From: Macrolepiota albuminosa
Taxonomy: Eukaryota; Basidiomycota; Agaricomycetes; Agaricales; Agaricaceae
Reading direction: 5' to 3'
DNA: 64,000 bases
Assembly (NCBI GenBank): GCA_027475525.1
Contig: JAMWFC010000077.1
Span: 868,001 to 932,000 of the forward strand
The notes below the pieces were generated by a model. It ran no database searches. It was given only the letters and a program-made list of their open reading frames with translations, and was not told where the DNA came from. Shown here one piece after another: positions 1-13,295 of the stretch (positions are counted from its first letter, which is position 1; the number at the start of each line of letters is the position of its first letter). A program made the translations under genes and the position numbers.

Positions 1-2119
1 CAGACTCGTCGTCAACGTCTGTTGACCCTCTGGACCACGGCACAATGATCATTTGTGAATCGGTCTCTGAAGCATGCTTGTGAACTTGAGCAGGAAATTC
101 ATCTTGGTTAACAACTGAGAGTGCGGCAGATACTAAAAGGTTGTTAAGGTATCCAAAAGTACGGAAGACAGAAAGGATAGGATCGGTGGATGCCAACGAC
201 TCGGCGGCCTGTGACTTGAGCACCGCAGAGCCACGACTGGTCAATTCAATGAGGCGAAGAGCATTGATTGAAATTTGATAGGAGCCACGCGCGACGGCAG
301 ATTTCTCAAAGGATATCTCGGATCCATCAGAGGAATTGCGAACATTAGACAAAGGCATCTCGCCTGGTTGAAGAAGATGCGCAATTGTCATAGCCGCTGG
401 CAGTTGCTCTATCTTGTCCAAGACCAGCGCGAACCTCGTTTTGTGATCATCCCTCGAAGACGAGCGAGAATTGGCCCCACCTTCTAAAGAATGATCTGGT
501 TTAGGCCTATCACGCGTCCGATATTTTTCAGGATAAAACAAGAGGGTTAAGGGAGTCGTAAGAAAGGTCAAGATGACCGCGTGGACGACAAACATGGAGA
601 AACTGCGGGTGTCCAGGATGTTTGCTTGTAAACCAATGTTCAGCACGATTAGTTCTACAAGACTATGTTCCATATACACATCAGTTAACTGCCTGCAATC
701 ACAACGATGTAAGACGTCACCCTTTGCAACTCATCAAAGACCCAACAGCTCCCGACTCACGCCAGTTGAACCCTGTCGCCATAGCAGCTCCAAAGCATGG
801 GACGAATTTAGCGAAAAAGGCAACCACGCAAATCAAAATAGTGTAACCCCAAGTCTTGCCAGTATTCATAAGACCAAGGTTGGTCTTCAGTCCGGACAAG
901 GTAAAGTACTATCAACGTAATCAAGATCATGACATTCCCAAATACACTTACATACGTACCAGTGGAAGGAAGACTATTGTGACCAAATCTTCAAGCTTCT
1001 CTACCAAGGAAATCGCATAGCCGTTTTCATGAGGAATGATAAGACCGGCCACGAAGCCACCTGCGTTTTAATTCATGTGAGTAAAGTGATGAGATTATTG
1101 GTCGTTGTGTTACCAAAAATGGCGTGGATTCCAATAATGTCTGTGAAAAAAGCAGATGCAAGCACGAGTATAAGCGTCAATGCCATCATTCCCGTCGTCG
1201 GCGCGCCTCGCTCCAGGCTCCCAGTTCGCCTCGCAAGCCAACGGTATGCCCAGCGAACCGGATAGAAAAGGAAAATGATATATCCCGCTGATGCGAGGAG
1301 AACATAAAGAGCGGTTAAGCCCGAGGCAGCATTGACGAGTGCAACTGTCAAAGCCAATAGAATCCAGCCCACGACATCGTTGCCGACTCCAGCAGCGAGT
1401 GTGACACTTCCTACTGTGGTTTCCAGTAATTTGAGTTCCGTCAGTATCCGGCAAAGAACGGGAAAAGCGGTAATGCCGACAGCGACCGCGGTGAAGAGTA
1501 AAAAATAACCATAGTTGACATTAGGATTAATGAACTCCTTGTAGACTCCCACACCAAGTGCAGCACCCAAGCCGAGAGGCACCACGAGGCCGGCGATGGA
1601 GATTGAGGACGCCGCGACGAAATGGCGTTTCACAGCCTTGGTATCAATTTCTAGGCCAACCAAAAATAAGAAAATGACTAGGCCAATGGTGCTAGTAAGC
1701 GTAAGCCCTGCGTTGCCCGCATCTGGGAAAATGCGATCTTTGAAATGAGGGATGCGACCCATGACTGAAGGACCCAGAAATATGCCCGCGATGACCTCTG
1801 AGATGACACGAGGTTGACGAATTCGATTAAACAGCAGAGCTAACGCCTGGGTCATTGCAAGTATAATGACTGTTGGCAATAAGCTCAAGAAGAATGAATA
1901 CTGTATGAAAGACAAACACACCGAGCTGAACAACCCATAGACGAAAGGGATCTGAAGCGTTATAAGTCACTGGGTTATCACCTGAAATGACCCCGCCCTA
2001 GGAGAACCTCAGAGTTAGGATAGAGTAAAGCTGAAGAGGAAACAACACACCTGTTCAGCAGCCTTTCTTGGTACTAGCCCCCGAGAGAAGTGTAGAACAA
2101 GCTCGGAGAGTTCCCCCAT
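1..2119 (-). CDS. Kha1-like K+/H+ antiporter, copy 1 (3' end beyond window, one frameshift)
   Basis: Monovalent cation:proton antiporter of the CPA2/Kha1 type, expected in an endomembrane or the plasma membrane. Exons on the minus strand by my reading: 2119-2051, 1997-1114, 1060-960, 908-721 and 662 to the window edge. All introns are about 50-58 bp with GT..AG ends. The protein has the family's N-terminal hydrophobic segments, the IRQPRVISEVIAGIFLGPS motif and a LIIPHENG-type loop. The membrane part then runs into a long hydrophilic tail that is still open at base 1. Relative to copy 2, exon 2 has a net 4-nt insertion at about 1892-1913, which breaks the frame between the first exon and the antiporter core. 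A 12-nt in-frame insertion lies near 285. It is either a pseudogene or a sequence error at one spot, because the rest of the frame is clean. Confidence 0.75.
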
Positions 2120-4335
2120 GGTACGGCACAGCTGTAAGGTCGAACTTGAATCACCGACAGTTGACCTTTAAAGGGATAGTAAATCAAATTCTGATGCCTT
2201 GCAAACATTTTTATCAGCGGTTGATGCTTAATATTAAGAAGTCGTCAAGGACAAGCAAACCCCGAGTGGTTATGGACCGCGTGTGAACGGAATGCATCGG
2301 CTATCATATTGACGGCCGCCGGCTGACAAGGGAAAATCGTGGTTCCATTGATTCCTTGACGTTCAGCTGCCACACAAGACATCAGCTCACGATGAATAAC
2401 GTACAGTGTTCACCAGTATTTCTTAGAATACGATGGTCTCCAGGTCGACGGTTTCACACCGACACTGGCAGCACCCAAGCATTGACTCTGAATCTTTCGA
2501 TCAGTCTTGGCCGACAAGTGATGGAGAAAACATTTTGATGCGCGTTTGGTCGATCCCCTAAGTATCCACTGCGAGCAAGGCAAGCTTCATGCGTCACCTG
2601 TATGTTTCATATTTCAGTATTCAGACAAGCTCGACGTCTCGTGGTATCAACGATCTTATATGCTTAAAAGTCAGCATATGAAGTTGGCGAAAGTATGCGA
2701 CGTCGACTCTCGATTGCTGCGGCTCCAAGTCCCATTCATAGCATTACCTCATCTCTTCCCGATGGTGCCAGATTACCATGCCTTTCTTGTTCCAAGGCGT
2801 ACTTGTTACCGCCACCATAACTTGATTCTTTGACCTTCCTGCGACGCACATTCATTCTTTCTGTCGCACCTCCTATCATGTTATAGCACAGGCTATCCGG
2901 ATTGGGCCCGACCGTTGCACCAATCCAGTGATGCTGAATTGTGCTGGCGTCTGCCCTGCTTTTTTAAAAGTTTGCTCCAAACTTGGCTATGACTGCAACC
3001 TATTTAGTGATCAGTGGACAAGTATCTGAGCTAGCGTTGTCTCATGCCGTGGTTGGATTAGGTTTTTCGCTTAAAAATCTAGTCATTAGTGGGCAGAGAC
3101 GCAGCTTTGACATGCAGTCTTCGTCTTTCTGCTTACCGCAAGCCCCCCCCCCCCAAACCTACCACACCTGTCTCATTGTTTGAGGGTGACCCTCCGCGAA
3201 TGGATGTCGTGAAAGGTTTGTTTCATCATACTTCTACAAATGGAGCGCGAAGCACGAAACCCTTTTAAAGTCTTTACACTTGGTTCTCGACTGGCAGCTG
3301 GTACCGGAAGTATCAATATACTTTACAGTCATACCTAGGAGCGAAACTTACAACCGTTCATCTTTATTTCAACCAGTCCCATCGACTGGAATACTATGCG
3401 ACCAAAGTCGAGGGACCTTGTCATGTATAAGCTGACTGAGGAGTTGGTGGAGACTTACACACCAATGGTTAATCTAAAGAAGACTTTTTCTAAGATTACG
3501 ATTGCTCCAGATTGCTGTTGCGCAACTTTGAGTGATTAATATTCCGACTCGGTAAACTTGGGCCTAGATTCAAATGCGTCTGGCCAATATGATCACAAAT
3601 TGTCGAATCTTTGAAGGTACAAAATCATGTCCCGAATGGGAAAGAGGACGAGTCATGCTGCCAGATCAAGCCCCAAGTGAAGGCTTCAATCAGTTTTCAT
3701 GGTCAACAGCAATACTGGAACTCCATGTGTTGCGTTTGAAGATTGAGGCCAGGCAGTTCTGATAACTTTTTAAGATTCAAAATCCGAATAATATCATTTA
3801 ATGATACATCTTGTTCATCCCTGCCAGTAAGAAGTTCGAGTTGTTGGATAGACATGGTAAGACGGTAGAGTGCGGTATTGAGGAAGGCGATGCGTGGTAG
3901 AGTCGTTGAGTTCAATATGTTATCAAGGAAAATGAAGATGGTTAATGGCCTATATCGAGATCGGCCGAAAGCATTAAACAATCTTTTGCAGACTGAATAT
4001 CATTAAACCAACAAGGACGAAATAGACACGCCCTGGCCTTCTCCTATTCCGTACCCTGCAATGACAGTGCTGAATCTGCACCAGGAGCCAATGAAAGATG
4101 GAAGAGCAGTAACACCCGTTGTCTTCGCTCTCTCAGACCCTAGTGGTCACTGAAACAGTTGGTAAATCATTGACCCAGTATGTTCATCTCAGCTTTGAAA
4201 GCTCATACATACACCCCAACATTTGGTCTGGAAACACTGATACATGATGAGAACAACTTGCATAAACAACTTACAGGTCTTACTCGTCCATTCAGCATAG
4301 TACTCAACCGCAAACTCGCATCATTAACCCAGAAG
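2120..4335. other. Intergenic stretch between the two antiporter copies
   Basis: I see no supported gene in these 2.2 kb. Similarity between the two antiporter copies stops close to the proposed start codon of each, so their upstream regions are unrelated. Short open frames occur on both strands, the longest about 92 codons on minus at 3703-3981, without recognisable motifs. There is a short poly-C run near 3144. Confidence 0.5.
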
Positions 4336-7300
4336 CTAAGGCGTGGCTTGGAGAATCAAAAGGCTCGCGCGGGTATTGCTTGCGACAAGCGCCGTACCCA
4401 CATCTCCAAGTGTCCTGGGTACCGATGAACTGATAGATGCACCAGCCTCCGTGATCACCGTCTTTAGCTCAGCCGCATGCGCTTCCACCGCCATCCTCCT
4501 CGACCTACCAGTGACCACAATCAAATCTCTGGCAGAGTCCGTTTGCGGTATCTCTCTGGTGTATTCTATGATGGTGTGCAGAGGCTTCGAAGTCTCGAGC
4601 GTTCTGAACGAAATACGAGAGAGAGCGGCTCTCTGGTGTATTCTATGATGGTGTGCAGAGGCTTCGAAGTCTCGAGCGTTCTGAACGAAATACGAGAGAG
4701 AGCGGTAGCTGTTTCTACATCGTGTGATACGGAGGCAGCGGTGTAACGGTTCCAGGTAAGATTATCGAAGGTTTCGGAAGCAAGGCGAGTATGAGCGTCG
4801 TGTTGAGCATAGACGGTGTCCCCGGCAACGTGAGTCTGGATTGAGTAGGGCCTAATGAATTCATCCGCTGATTGAGTTACAACTACGTATGCTTACCTGA
4901 AGGACAATGGGAATGGACGAGGGTGCACTTATGACATCTCTCCTGTCCATATCTGTAACGTTGCGAGATAGACCTTCAGCCTTGATGATCCTTACGACGG
5001 TAGCTTGGATTGAAGGGTTGCGAGCCAGTTGAACGATGAACGAGAGTGCCAAGCGATCATCCGGTCCGCCGATGAAAGGTAAAAAGAGGCGTTGAGTACC
5101 AGACCTGTGGTGGGGTGTCGATATACCGCGATCAACGAATAATGCCACATTGCTCGAGGAGGTAGAAAATACACTACGAATGAACTCCGAATATACGACC
5201 GAGCTTGTGGGGTCCCGAGTACTAGTATGGGTAGTGTTTCTGTGGAAGATTCCATCGAAGGGATTATGAGCATGGCTGTCAGACTCGTCGTCAACGTCTG
5301 TTGACCCTCTGGACCACGGCACAATGATCATTTGCGAATCGGTCTCTGAAGCATGCTTGTGAACTTGAGCAGGAAATTCATCTTGGTTAACAACTGAGAG
5401 TGCGGCAGATACCAGAAGGTTATTAAGGTATCCAAAAGTACGGAAAACAGAAAGGATAGGATCTGTGAAGGCCAACGACTCGGCTACCTGTGACTTGAGC
5501 ACCGCAGAGCCACGACTGGTCAATTCAATAAGGCGAAGAGCATTAATGGAAATTTGGTAGGAACCAGATTTCTCCAAGGATTGCTCAGATCCATCAGAGG
5601 AAGTCCGAACCTTAGGCAAAGACGTCTCCCCTTGTTGAAGAAGGTGTGCAATTGTCATAGCCGCTGGCAGTTGCTCAATCTTGTTTAAGACCAGCGCGAA
5701 CCTCGTTTTGTGTTCTTCCGTCGAAGACGAGCGAGTTATGGCCCCACCTTCTAGAGAATGATCTGGTTTAAGCCTATCACGCGTCCGATATTTTTCAGGA
5801 TAAAACAAGAGGGTTAAGGGAGTTGTAAGAAAGGTCAAGATGATCGCGTGGACAACAAACATGGAGAAGCTTCGGGTGTCCAGGATGTTTGCCTGTAAAC
5901 CAATGTTCAGCACTATCAGCTCTACGAGACTATGCATACATATCAGTCAACTGCCTGTAATCACACTGATAAAAGGCTTCACCCTTTGCAACTCATCAGG
6001 GACCCAACAGCCCCCGACTCGCGCCAATTGAATCCTGCAACCATAGCAACCCCAAAGCAAGGCAGGAATTTGGCAAAGAAAGCCACGGTACAAATCAGGA
6101 TGGTGTATCCCCAAATCTTTCCAGTATTCATGAGGCCCAGATCAGTTCTCAACCCAGTCAAGGCGAAGTACTATAGACGTATTATTGAGGACATGTCATT
6201 CTTAAACTTACATTAGACATACTAAAGGGAGGAAGATTAGAGAAACCAAGTCTTCGAGTTTCTCGACTAAGGAGATAGCATAGCCATTCTCATGCGGAAT
6301 GATGAGGCCGGCCGCAAAGCCGCCTGTTTTCAGTTCAATTGCATAGGATGATCAGATGTTCGATATTTATCTCACCGAAAATAGCATGAATGCCAATAAT
6401 GTCCGTGAAGAAAGCAGATGCAAGCACGAGTATGAGCGTCAATGTCATCATTCCCGTCGTCGGCGCGCCTCGCTCCAGACTCCCAGTCCGCCTCGCAAGC
6501 CAACGGTATGCCCAGCGAACCGGGCAGAGAAGGAAAATGATATACCCTGCTGCTGCGAGGAGAACATAAAGAGCGGTTAAGCCCGAGGCAGCATTGACGA
6601 GTGCAACTGTCAAAGCCAATAGAATCCAGCCCACGACATCGTTGCCGACTCCAGCAGCGAGTGTGACACTTCCAACTGTGGTTTCCAAGAGCTTGAGTTC
6701 AGTCAGGATACGACAAAGAACGGGGAACGCTGTAATGCCGACGGCAACCGCCGTGAATAGCAGAAAGTCCCCGTGATTGACATCAGGATTGATGAATTCC
6801 TTGTAGATTATCACCCCAAGCGCTGCGCCCAAGCCGAGAGGCACCACGAGACCGGCGGCGGAGATCGAGGACGCCGCGACGAAATTGCGTTTAATAGCCT
6901 TGGTGTCGAGTTCGAGGCCAACCAGAAATAAGAAAATGACTAGGCCAATGGTGCTAGTGAGTGTCAGTCCAGGGACACCTGCGTCAGGAAAGATGCGACT
7001 TTGGAAATGAGGGATGCGACCCATGACTGAAGGACCCAGAAATATGCCCGCGATGACCTCTGAGATGACACGAGGTTGACGAATTCGACCAAACAGCAGA
7101 ACTAACGCCTGGGTCATTGCAAGAATGATCACTGTCGCTAATAAGCTCAAGAATAATGTTATATGAAGGACAAACACACCGAGCTGAACAACCCATAGAC
7201 GAAAGGGATCTGAAGCGTTATAAGTCACAGGGTTATCACCTGAAATGATCCCGCCCTATGAGAACCTTAAAGTTAGATAAGGTAAAGCTGAAGAGGAGAA

Positions 7301-7376
7301 AACACGCCTGTTCAGAAGCCTTTCTTGGTATTAGCCCCCTAGAGAAGTGTAGAACAAGCTCGGAGAGTTCGCCCAT
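4336..7376 (-). CDS. Kha1-like K+/H+ antiporter, copy 2
   Basis: Full-length paralogue of the gene at 1-2119. Exons: 7376-7308, 7255-6376, 6323-6223, 6170-5983, 5929-4897 and 4835 down to 4336. Phases agree across all five introns (52-61 bp). The first intron has a GC donor (CAG|GCGTGT) where copy 1 has GT. Order: short N-terminus, hydrophobic cation/H+ exchanger core (exons 2 to early 5), then a hydrophilic regulatory tail ending in a segment with IVVTGRSRR and a TAG at 4338-4336. Read literally, the last exon is shifted by a perfect 77-bp tandem duplication (4552-4705), giving a TAG at 4568-4566 and about 846 residues. Counting the 77-bp unit once restores the family-like C-terminus, about 897 residues in all. 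I think the duplication is an assembly error and the gene is probably intact. Confidence 0.82.
4552..4705. repeat. Exact 77-bp tandem duplication in the antiporter last exon
   Basis: Bases 4552-4628 and 4629-4705 are identical and directly adjacent. The flanking bases differ on both sides, so the duplicated unit is exactly 77 bp. It causes a frameshift in the antiporter gene. Confidence 0.95.
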
Positions 7377-7427
7377 GCTGTTGATCAGCCGCAAGCTGGG
7401 GAGGAAGCTTGTTGCCACAGAATAAGC

Positions 7428-7434
7428 ATTTATA
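7428..7434 (-). promoter_or_regulatory. TATA-like box of antiporter copy 2
   Basis: On the minus strand TATAAAT lies about 52 bases upstream of the proposed ATG at 7376. This spacing suits a short 5' leader and supports the chosen start. No equivalent was seen upstream of copy 1. Confidence 0.35.
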
Positions 7435-7479
7435 CCAGGCTTTCTCGGTCCGAGCATCATATGATGTCCAATGTTCAAT

Positions 7480-8562
7480 GGCCATAGATTTGATCTAGTG
7501 TAGGATATGCGAATATTTACCAGTAGTCGCAGATATTAGCAGCAGATGGTTCTCGGATAACAGTCGATGTGTGACAGTGAGCGTTGGATTAAAAATAGAT
7601 CTCCCAATGGCATGAGGAGCCGTCTCTCTGGGATGATACGACCTTACTCAGCTTGCTCATGGAGACCGAAACGCCTGTTTGTTCCCACATACCGCCCCAT
7701 GATTCACGCAGACTTTGGAACCATCAGGTGGCTGCACATGGAGAACGAAAGAAAACAATGTCGCAGCTGATCACGCGCGAGAGGAAATAGACTTGTGTCC
7801 GAACTAGTTTAGACTGAGACAATTGACCTGGTGTTTCGTATTCAGTAGATGTTAATAAGAGGTATGCGTTGTCAAGAATTGAGGCCTGAGGGTGCGCTCT
7901 CGCAGTGTCAGCGTGAGAGTATTTTTTGTTGCAGTTGTAGACACGCGTCGCCTATAGTTTTTGTCTTCTTTACCCCCAAAGACATGCTTATTCAAGTCTT
8001 ACCACTCAGTCTAACCGCCGGCTGCAACGTGACTACTAGCGCCTCCAACGAGGTTTTGACATTCGCGGGTTGACATGCGTACCTGGCGTTTCGTATTCAG
8101 CAGATGCTTGCAACTTACCTCTATGGGTCTTGAGTATGCACCGCGAGGCTGGATACGCCTTGCGTGTCTCTCATTCACAGATTCTTTGGATAGTCGTAAA
8201 AGCAAAAAGTCTGCTCGACGTTGATTGTGATAATCTTCGGTGTTACCTTTTTTGGAGATTACCTGGTAGAATTGCTTACGTAGTTAGTTACACTACGATA
8301 TGCCTGACATTGTTCGAAAAGTCCTCACTTTATAACATTTTCTTTCTCTTTACTTTAAATCTCTTCTCATGTCCCAGCGAGGTAATTACCTGAATTACAT
8401 AATGTACTGGACATTAATTGTCATTTGTCAATTCGACCCCAGGTCTTATTTTGCGTTGCCAGTGCCCGCTTGGGTTAATTAGGCAAAGACGTATATAAGA
8501 TGCAGTTACACGGTCTCGATTTTTGTAGCTCCTAGCGGTGTTTCCATGTGCCGATTTTCATG
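7480..8562. other. Intergenic, no gene recognised
   Basis: This is about 1.1 kb between the promoter side of the antiporter and the 3' end of the MFS gene. A roughly 25-bp phrase containing GTTTCGTATTCAG occurs twice (about 7830 and 8088). No other feature is supported. Confidence 0.5.
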
Positions 8563-10702
8563 TTACAGCCAAGAAGTACGCCTTCTCCTGGCGACTAACA
8601 TCCTCGTCAAGGAAAAGCATAGACTGCCTGCTATGATACAGAGTCCAGAAAACAAGCTCGGCCGCCACCAAATGAAGTCCTTCGATAGCAGAGCCCCTGC
8701 GATCGGCGTCCCTGGAAAGTGTCGAGCACGATTAACGGCGTAAATCGAAGGAGTGTAAAGATACAACTAACCAAAAAGTCCACCGAAGCCTATGTAGTCA
8801 TAAGTGTGAGCGCACATAGAAGTATCGCAACAACGAAGTTATCGCAGGCAAACGCACCGGTAAATGTGAAACAGATACCCAGTCTCGCCCCAATCTCAGA
8901 ATCCTTCCCAGCAAGAGATGCTACCATTGGACTAAGAAGACTGACATCTAAGTCGCCGGTTAACATGGTGACACGATCATTGGAATCACTTACATGCACC
9001 GGAGAAGAAACCATACAAGACTGCAAAAACAATTGTGCCGACGATATCCCTCAGCGCGGCGGTGCAGAAGGCGAGTATGCCACTGACAAGGGCACAAGGA
9101 ACCACGACGTTGAATACCCCTATGTGTGCAACAAGAATACTCGGCAAAATTCGGCCTATAGAGCTTGCTCCATTAAGAATCAGAAGCTGATAGAAACTTC
9201 ATGGGCAAAAGATATAAAGTACAACAAATCAGGACGCACGGTGTAGAACGCAACGCTGGGTGTAATTCCATTTTTGATCGCGTTTAGCTGAAGGAAAAAG
9301 ATTGGGAAATAGAGTCCTGCATACACCAGAACCGTTCTAATTTGGCGCATGACTCAATGGGCTGAAAATGGTGTGCATGCGGAAGACACGGGCACTTACC
9401 CAGTTACCATGATGACGTACGGCGGGTCCCTGAGAAAGACACTGAGATCACGCAACGTACTACCATGCTTCCGTGAAGTCGGGGGTAACCGTGGTTTCAT
9501 CAGTAAAATGGCGATTACGAGGAGGCCTGCTACCATTCCTGCGCTTGCTCTTACACCGTTATGAAATCCGACATTCCCAGAGAATAAGCGATTTAGCATG
9601 ATAGAATGAACTGCGCCACCAACGCCAGACCCCTGCAGAAAAAAATCGTTCTTGAGATTTGGCAGGGAAATCGGAATTCAGAGCGATAAACACGGACCGA
9701 GACGGCAATCCCCATTGCGAGGGCACGGCGGCGGTGGAAATAATGAGACAGGATGCTGACACAAGGAACGTACGTTATCCCAACGGCCATGCCCACACCT
9801 AATCCTTGTGCCAGGAATATCTTGACAAGCAGATGACGTTAACGGCAGCATTACGCCAAACCTAGGTCTTCTTTAAACTGACCTGGTAATACTGCGCTTG
9901 TTGTGATAGTGAAACCATGAATATACAGAAGACAAGTAACAGGGATCCACCGATCATAAGGTGATAGCTACGGAGATGTTTAGCGAGGATTTAAGGAATA
10001 AAGACAGCAAGTTAACGGACAAGTAACCTGTGTCAAACGCACGGCCTGTGAACAAACCAATGGAGAGAACAAGCAAAAGCTGTGTGCTGCCTATCCAACT
10101 AAAAAAACATCAGTGACTCTGTGGCTTCGCGTTCAAGGCAACATACCTTATTTGCGAAGAAGTATATTTTGGGCTCAGGTATGTCCGGACGTAGAAATCT
10201 ATTCCGGCGGTATGACCCTATTGACTCGCAAGTGTAGCAATATTTTAACCTTACCGTTGTAAACCCCATAGGCATTCGTATACCTGACAATCCAGCACCC
10301 GAATAACAGATAAGAAAGCCGAAATAACTTTGTACAGCGCTGATACCGCACGTACCCAAATGTACAGAATTGTGCGATCCACCTGATGCAATCATGAGTG
10401 TCAAGGGCACAAACAATCTCATTGACGACTCACGCTCCCAAAAGTACCGACCATGCGCGAGGACCGCCTTCAGGATACTCTACCCTCACTGATTCCACCT
10501 CCTGAAGGTTTCCATTTTCTGCTTCAGCGGAAGCAGTGGAGTGCCATTTCTCCGTATTCTTATCATCATTCTCGAGATCGAAGTTTGACTGTGCGCTCGG
10601 CGGAAACATCGAGTCTGAGAGCTTCTGGACGGAAGGTCTACTTGCAAGTATATGGACATTAGAAACCTCGAGCTGCATACGATTGACAGAGCAACAGAGC
10701 AT
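8563..10702 (-). CDS. MFS transporter, monocarboxylate-transporter-like (MCT/Mch family)
   Basis: Plasma-membrane major facilitator of the fungal MCT-like group, which carries monocarboxylates or riboflavin; the substrate cannot be read here. The N-terminal exon (10702 to about 10434) is hydrophilic and ends in the family's entry motif YPEGGPRAWSVLLGAW. Small exons then encode a segment reading FGYTNAYGVYNDFYVRTYL, followed by SWIGSTQ. Further hydrophobic exons lie at about 10090-10020, 9960-9880, 9830-9710, 9645-9420 and 9320-8820. The C-terminal exon (8766-8563) contains GTPIAGALL, a last transmembrane helix and a basic tail before TAA. Introns are about 45-60 bp with GT..AG ends, and I saw no lesion. 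The first ATG could instead be one of two internal Met codons (about 10678 or 10609). Family call confident, exact exon ends approximate. Confidence 0.8.
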
Positions 10703-13295
10703 AGATAACTACACACCTTCACTGTTGGAGCGCTTGCTATTGCGCGATACAGAGGAGTTTAAGTTTCAGGTCCAGTGTGAGGGCCTGGGAAACAAAGATC
10801 CAAGTAAAATATTTAACTTCTGCCAGGCGAGGCATGTGCAAATCTCATTTGACGTTTATAGGGGGTCATCTATTGCAATAAGATCCTGTGCCAGCAACAA
10901 TGGACCAACAACCTTACATTGATGGTGCATGTGGTCAAGGCAGAAGGGGATAAAGATCCCATATTCGTTGGCCTGATATGTCATTCCATGCGGGCCGGCG
11001 GCTGCGGCATGATAACGTTGTGCACATTTGGAAACAACTCTCCGAATCACGGGGAATGAAGTAAAAGATTGAAGTTACCCGTGATGATTATGACATACCA
11101 AAATTATTCGGCAGGGTTGAGGTCCGTGTAGACGCATGAGACAAAATCGTGATATGAGCACGGCAATGCAAACGACGTCGACAGATTTTCCCCTGAGTGG
11201 TTGAACCTTGAGATGCCGTTACAAGTTTTTCAGATCGCTTTCGTCGAATTTTTCGATGGATATGTATGAGTACAAACAAAGCTCTATAGACAAAATGGTT
11301 GCCAAGGGCTGTGGCCTTCAATGGTATGTGGCGCAAGATTGGACGGGTTGACACCGCTTTGCACTCGGCTTGTACTTCAACTTGAATGAACAATTGACAG
11401 GATGACCATGTTCTACGCGTGTAGTGGAGTCCGAAATCACTTAAAGTAAAGTGTAGTGCTTGTTAGACTAATTGATGAAACTGTATATCATCACATGCGA
11501 CTAAGCAGTGGTGGCACTAGTGTTCGGGCTTGGCTGGGTCCTGGGTCGAAGTGGGTTCAATCACGTGGCACCCAAAACTTTTCGTTAACCGTCGGCACAC
11601 GTAGCTCAACCCTGCCGAGAGCCGTTCAGGTGCAATGTTGGCGTTATGCCCTGCCGGCAGTCACATTATGTAGTATCATGCATGTATGTAAGAGGGTCTC
11701 GATCTGGCGCCCCTATCTAGCGTCCCTCGGCTTGTCCAATTCTCATGTCAGTAGAATACCCTTTGGGGAAGTGCAAGAAACGCCATTGAAATACAACAGT
11801 GTCAAAGTACAAACCAAATATAGTCCGTGCAGCACGATATTAACCCATCCATCATCATAGCGAGTTTGCAACCACTATCATTCAAGGAATCAGATATGAG
11901 GGATTTTTTGGATGTGGAAGATTTGCTCTGAGCATGCGAGGTGTGGGTGCTGGAGTTGCAAAGATCCAAGAACCGGGAGATTGAATGTACTCCATAGTAA
12001 GTGAAAGCAACTGAAATGGTCCTTGTGTAAAAAAAATCCAAAAAGGGTCAGGTCCTCTCGCTTATATTGAGCTGTGAAATTTGTTTATAGATCTGGATAT
12101 CTGGGTAAGAACTTGGGGAAACCAGTGAGCCTGGAGAGGGAAGGGTAGAAGGATTGACTCATAAGCTACAAGAGACTTTCGCGGTGACTATGAGGGATAT
12201 AAGCACTTCGACGAACGACAGCGTTGTTTGTCCCGACAGCTCAACATAACAGATACAAACCCAGAAAGCTGCTAGGCTCCTCAAAGGAACCCTACCCTGG
12301 GTTTCTCGGAGAAAGGGTTGAACTAGTTTTATCTGCCGAGTACGCGTAGCTTGAGCTGTTCATGAGAGCTCATTGATGTAGCAAGCCAATTTCATGACAG
12401 ATGGCCGTATTGGCACGTTCTAGATGAAACAGCTTCAAAAATGGCCGCTTCTGTCAGAGGGGAACAGCATTTGGGTTTGCGGCAAACTTCAGGACCATAT
12501 CTATTTCGAAGTCGACAGATAGTATGAGAATTTCGATATCCGTCTGCTCTCCTCGAGTTTGTCCACGCGTCTGATTGGATCACGCGAGTGTTGTGCACGT
12601 GTGCGCGTACCGAAGGCAGGGGATCGCAACAGAAGAATTACTACTGATTTATCAGAAAAAGACAAATGATATAGGACTTGAGAACAAGTGAGATGCCTCA
12701 TAAGTTAGAATTCGATGACCGGCCTAGAGACCTGAGTGAATGGCCTGATGGAGCAACTTCATGTCTAGATTATCTGTCAATATGCTGATGGCGTTGAGGC
12801 ACTCAAAGGCACTCTTTCTTTATGTCCGTCCACCGCAAGGTACCCGCCAACGACTCGAAGGAGAAATGAGGTGGCAGACAGATGATTTTCTAGAAGGTAT
12901 AATCCTGGATACTGCCTAAAGCGTTGCAGACTAGCGCCCGAGAACTTGCGAAGTCAAGTGTCAGTGATAATTTGTTGTTCCGCATTGGATATCGATTGTT
13001 GACAGATAAGGGTTGTAAAACTACGAAATCCTGGCAAGACACCCACACGAGGTTCATATTGCTTTCCATGGCCTCAAGGAACACAACCTATATTGCGCAT
13101 GCCTTCAAATCAGGTCGATAGAGCTCTGCGTTCACTCCATTATGGGAAGAACGGATCCTAAGTCTGAGGTGTGAAGTTTCGTTGCGTGTCCGCGAAGAAG
13201 AAATAAGATCCCAGTGTCGTGCTCACACCGATGTCATAGGGAGTGAAGACACCAAATATCTATTAAACTTTTGTATCATACATTTCCCTGCCGCT
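10703..13295. other. Intergenic, no gene recognised
   Basis: These 2.6 kb lie between the 5' end of the MFS gene and the 3' end of the ATP synthase gamma gene. Open frames are short and carry no recognisable motif. No repeat element was recognised. Confidence 0.45.

Noticed and set aside
573..920. Long plus-strand open frame at the left end
   Set aside because: It is antisense to antiporter exons 4 and 5, which have family motifs and good splice sites; the same shadow recurs at 5840-6031 in copy 2.
4552..4705. 77-bp duplication as a biological knock-out of the antiporter
   Set aside because: Four other unrelated sites have exact duplications of the same length, so an assembly cause is far more likely.
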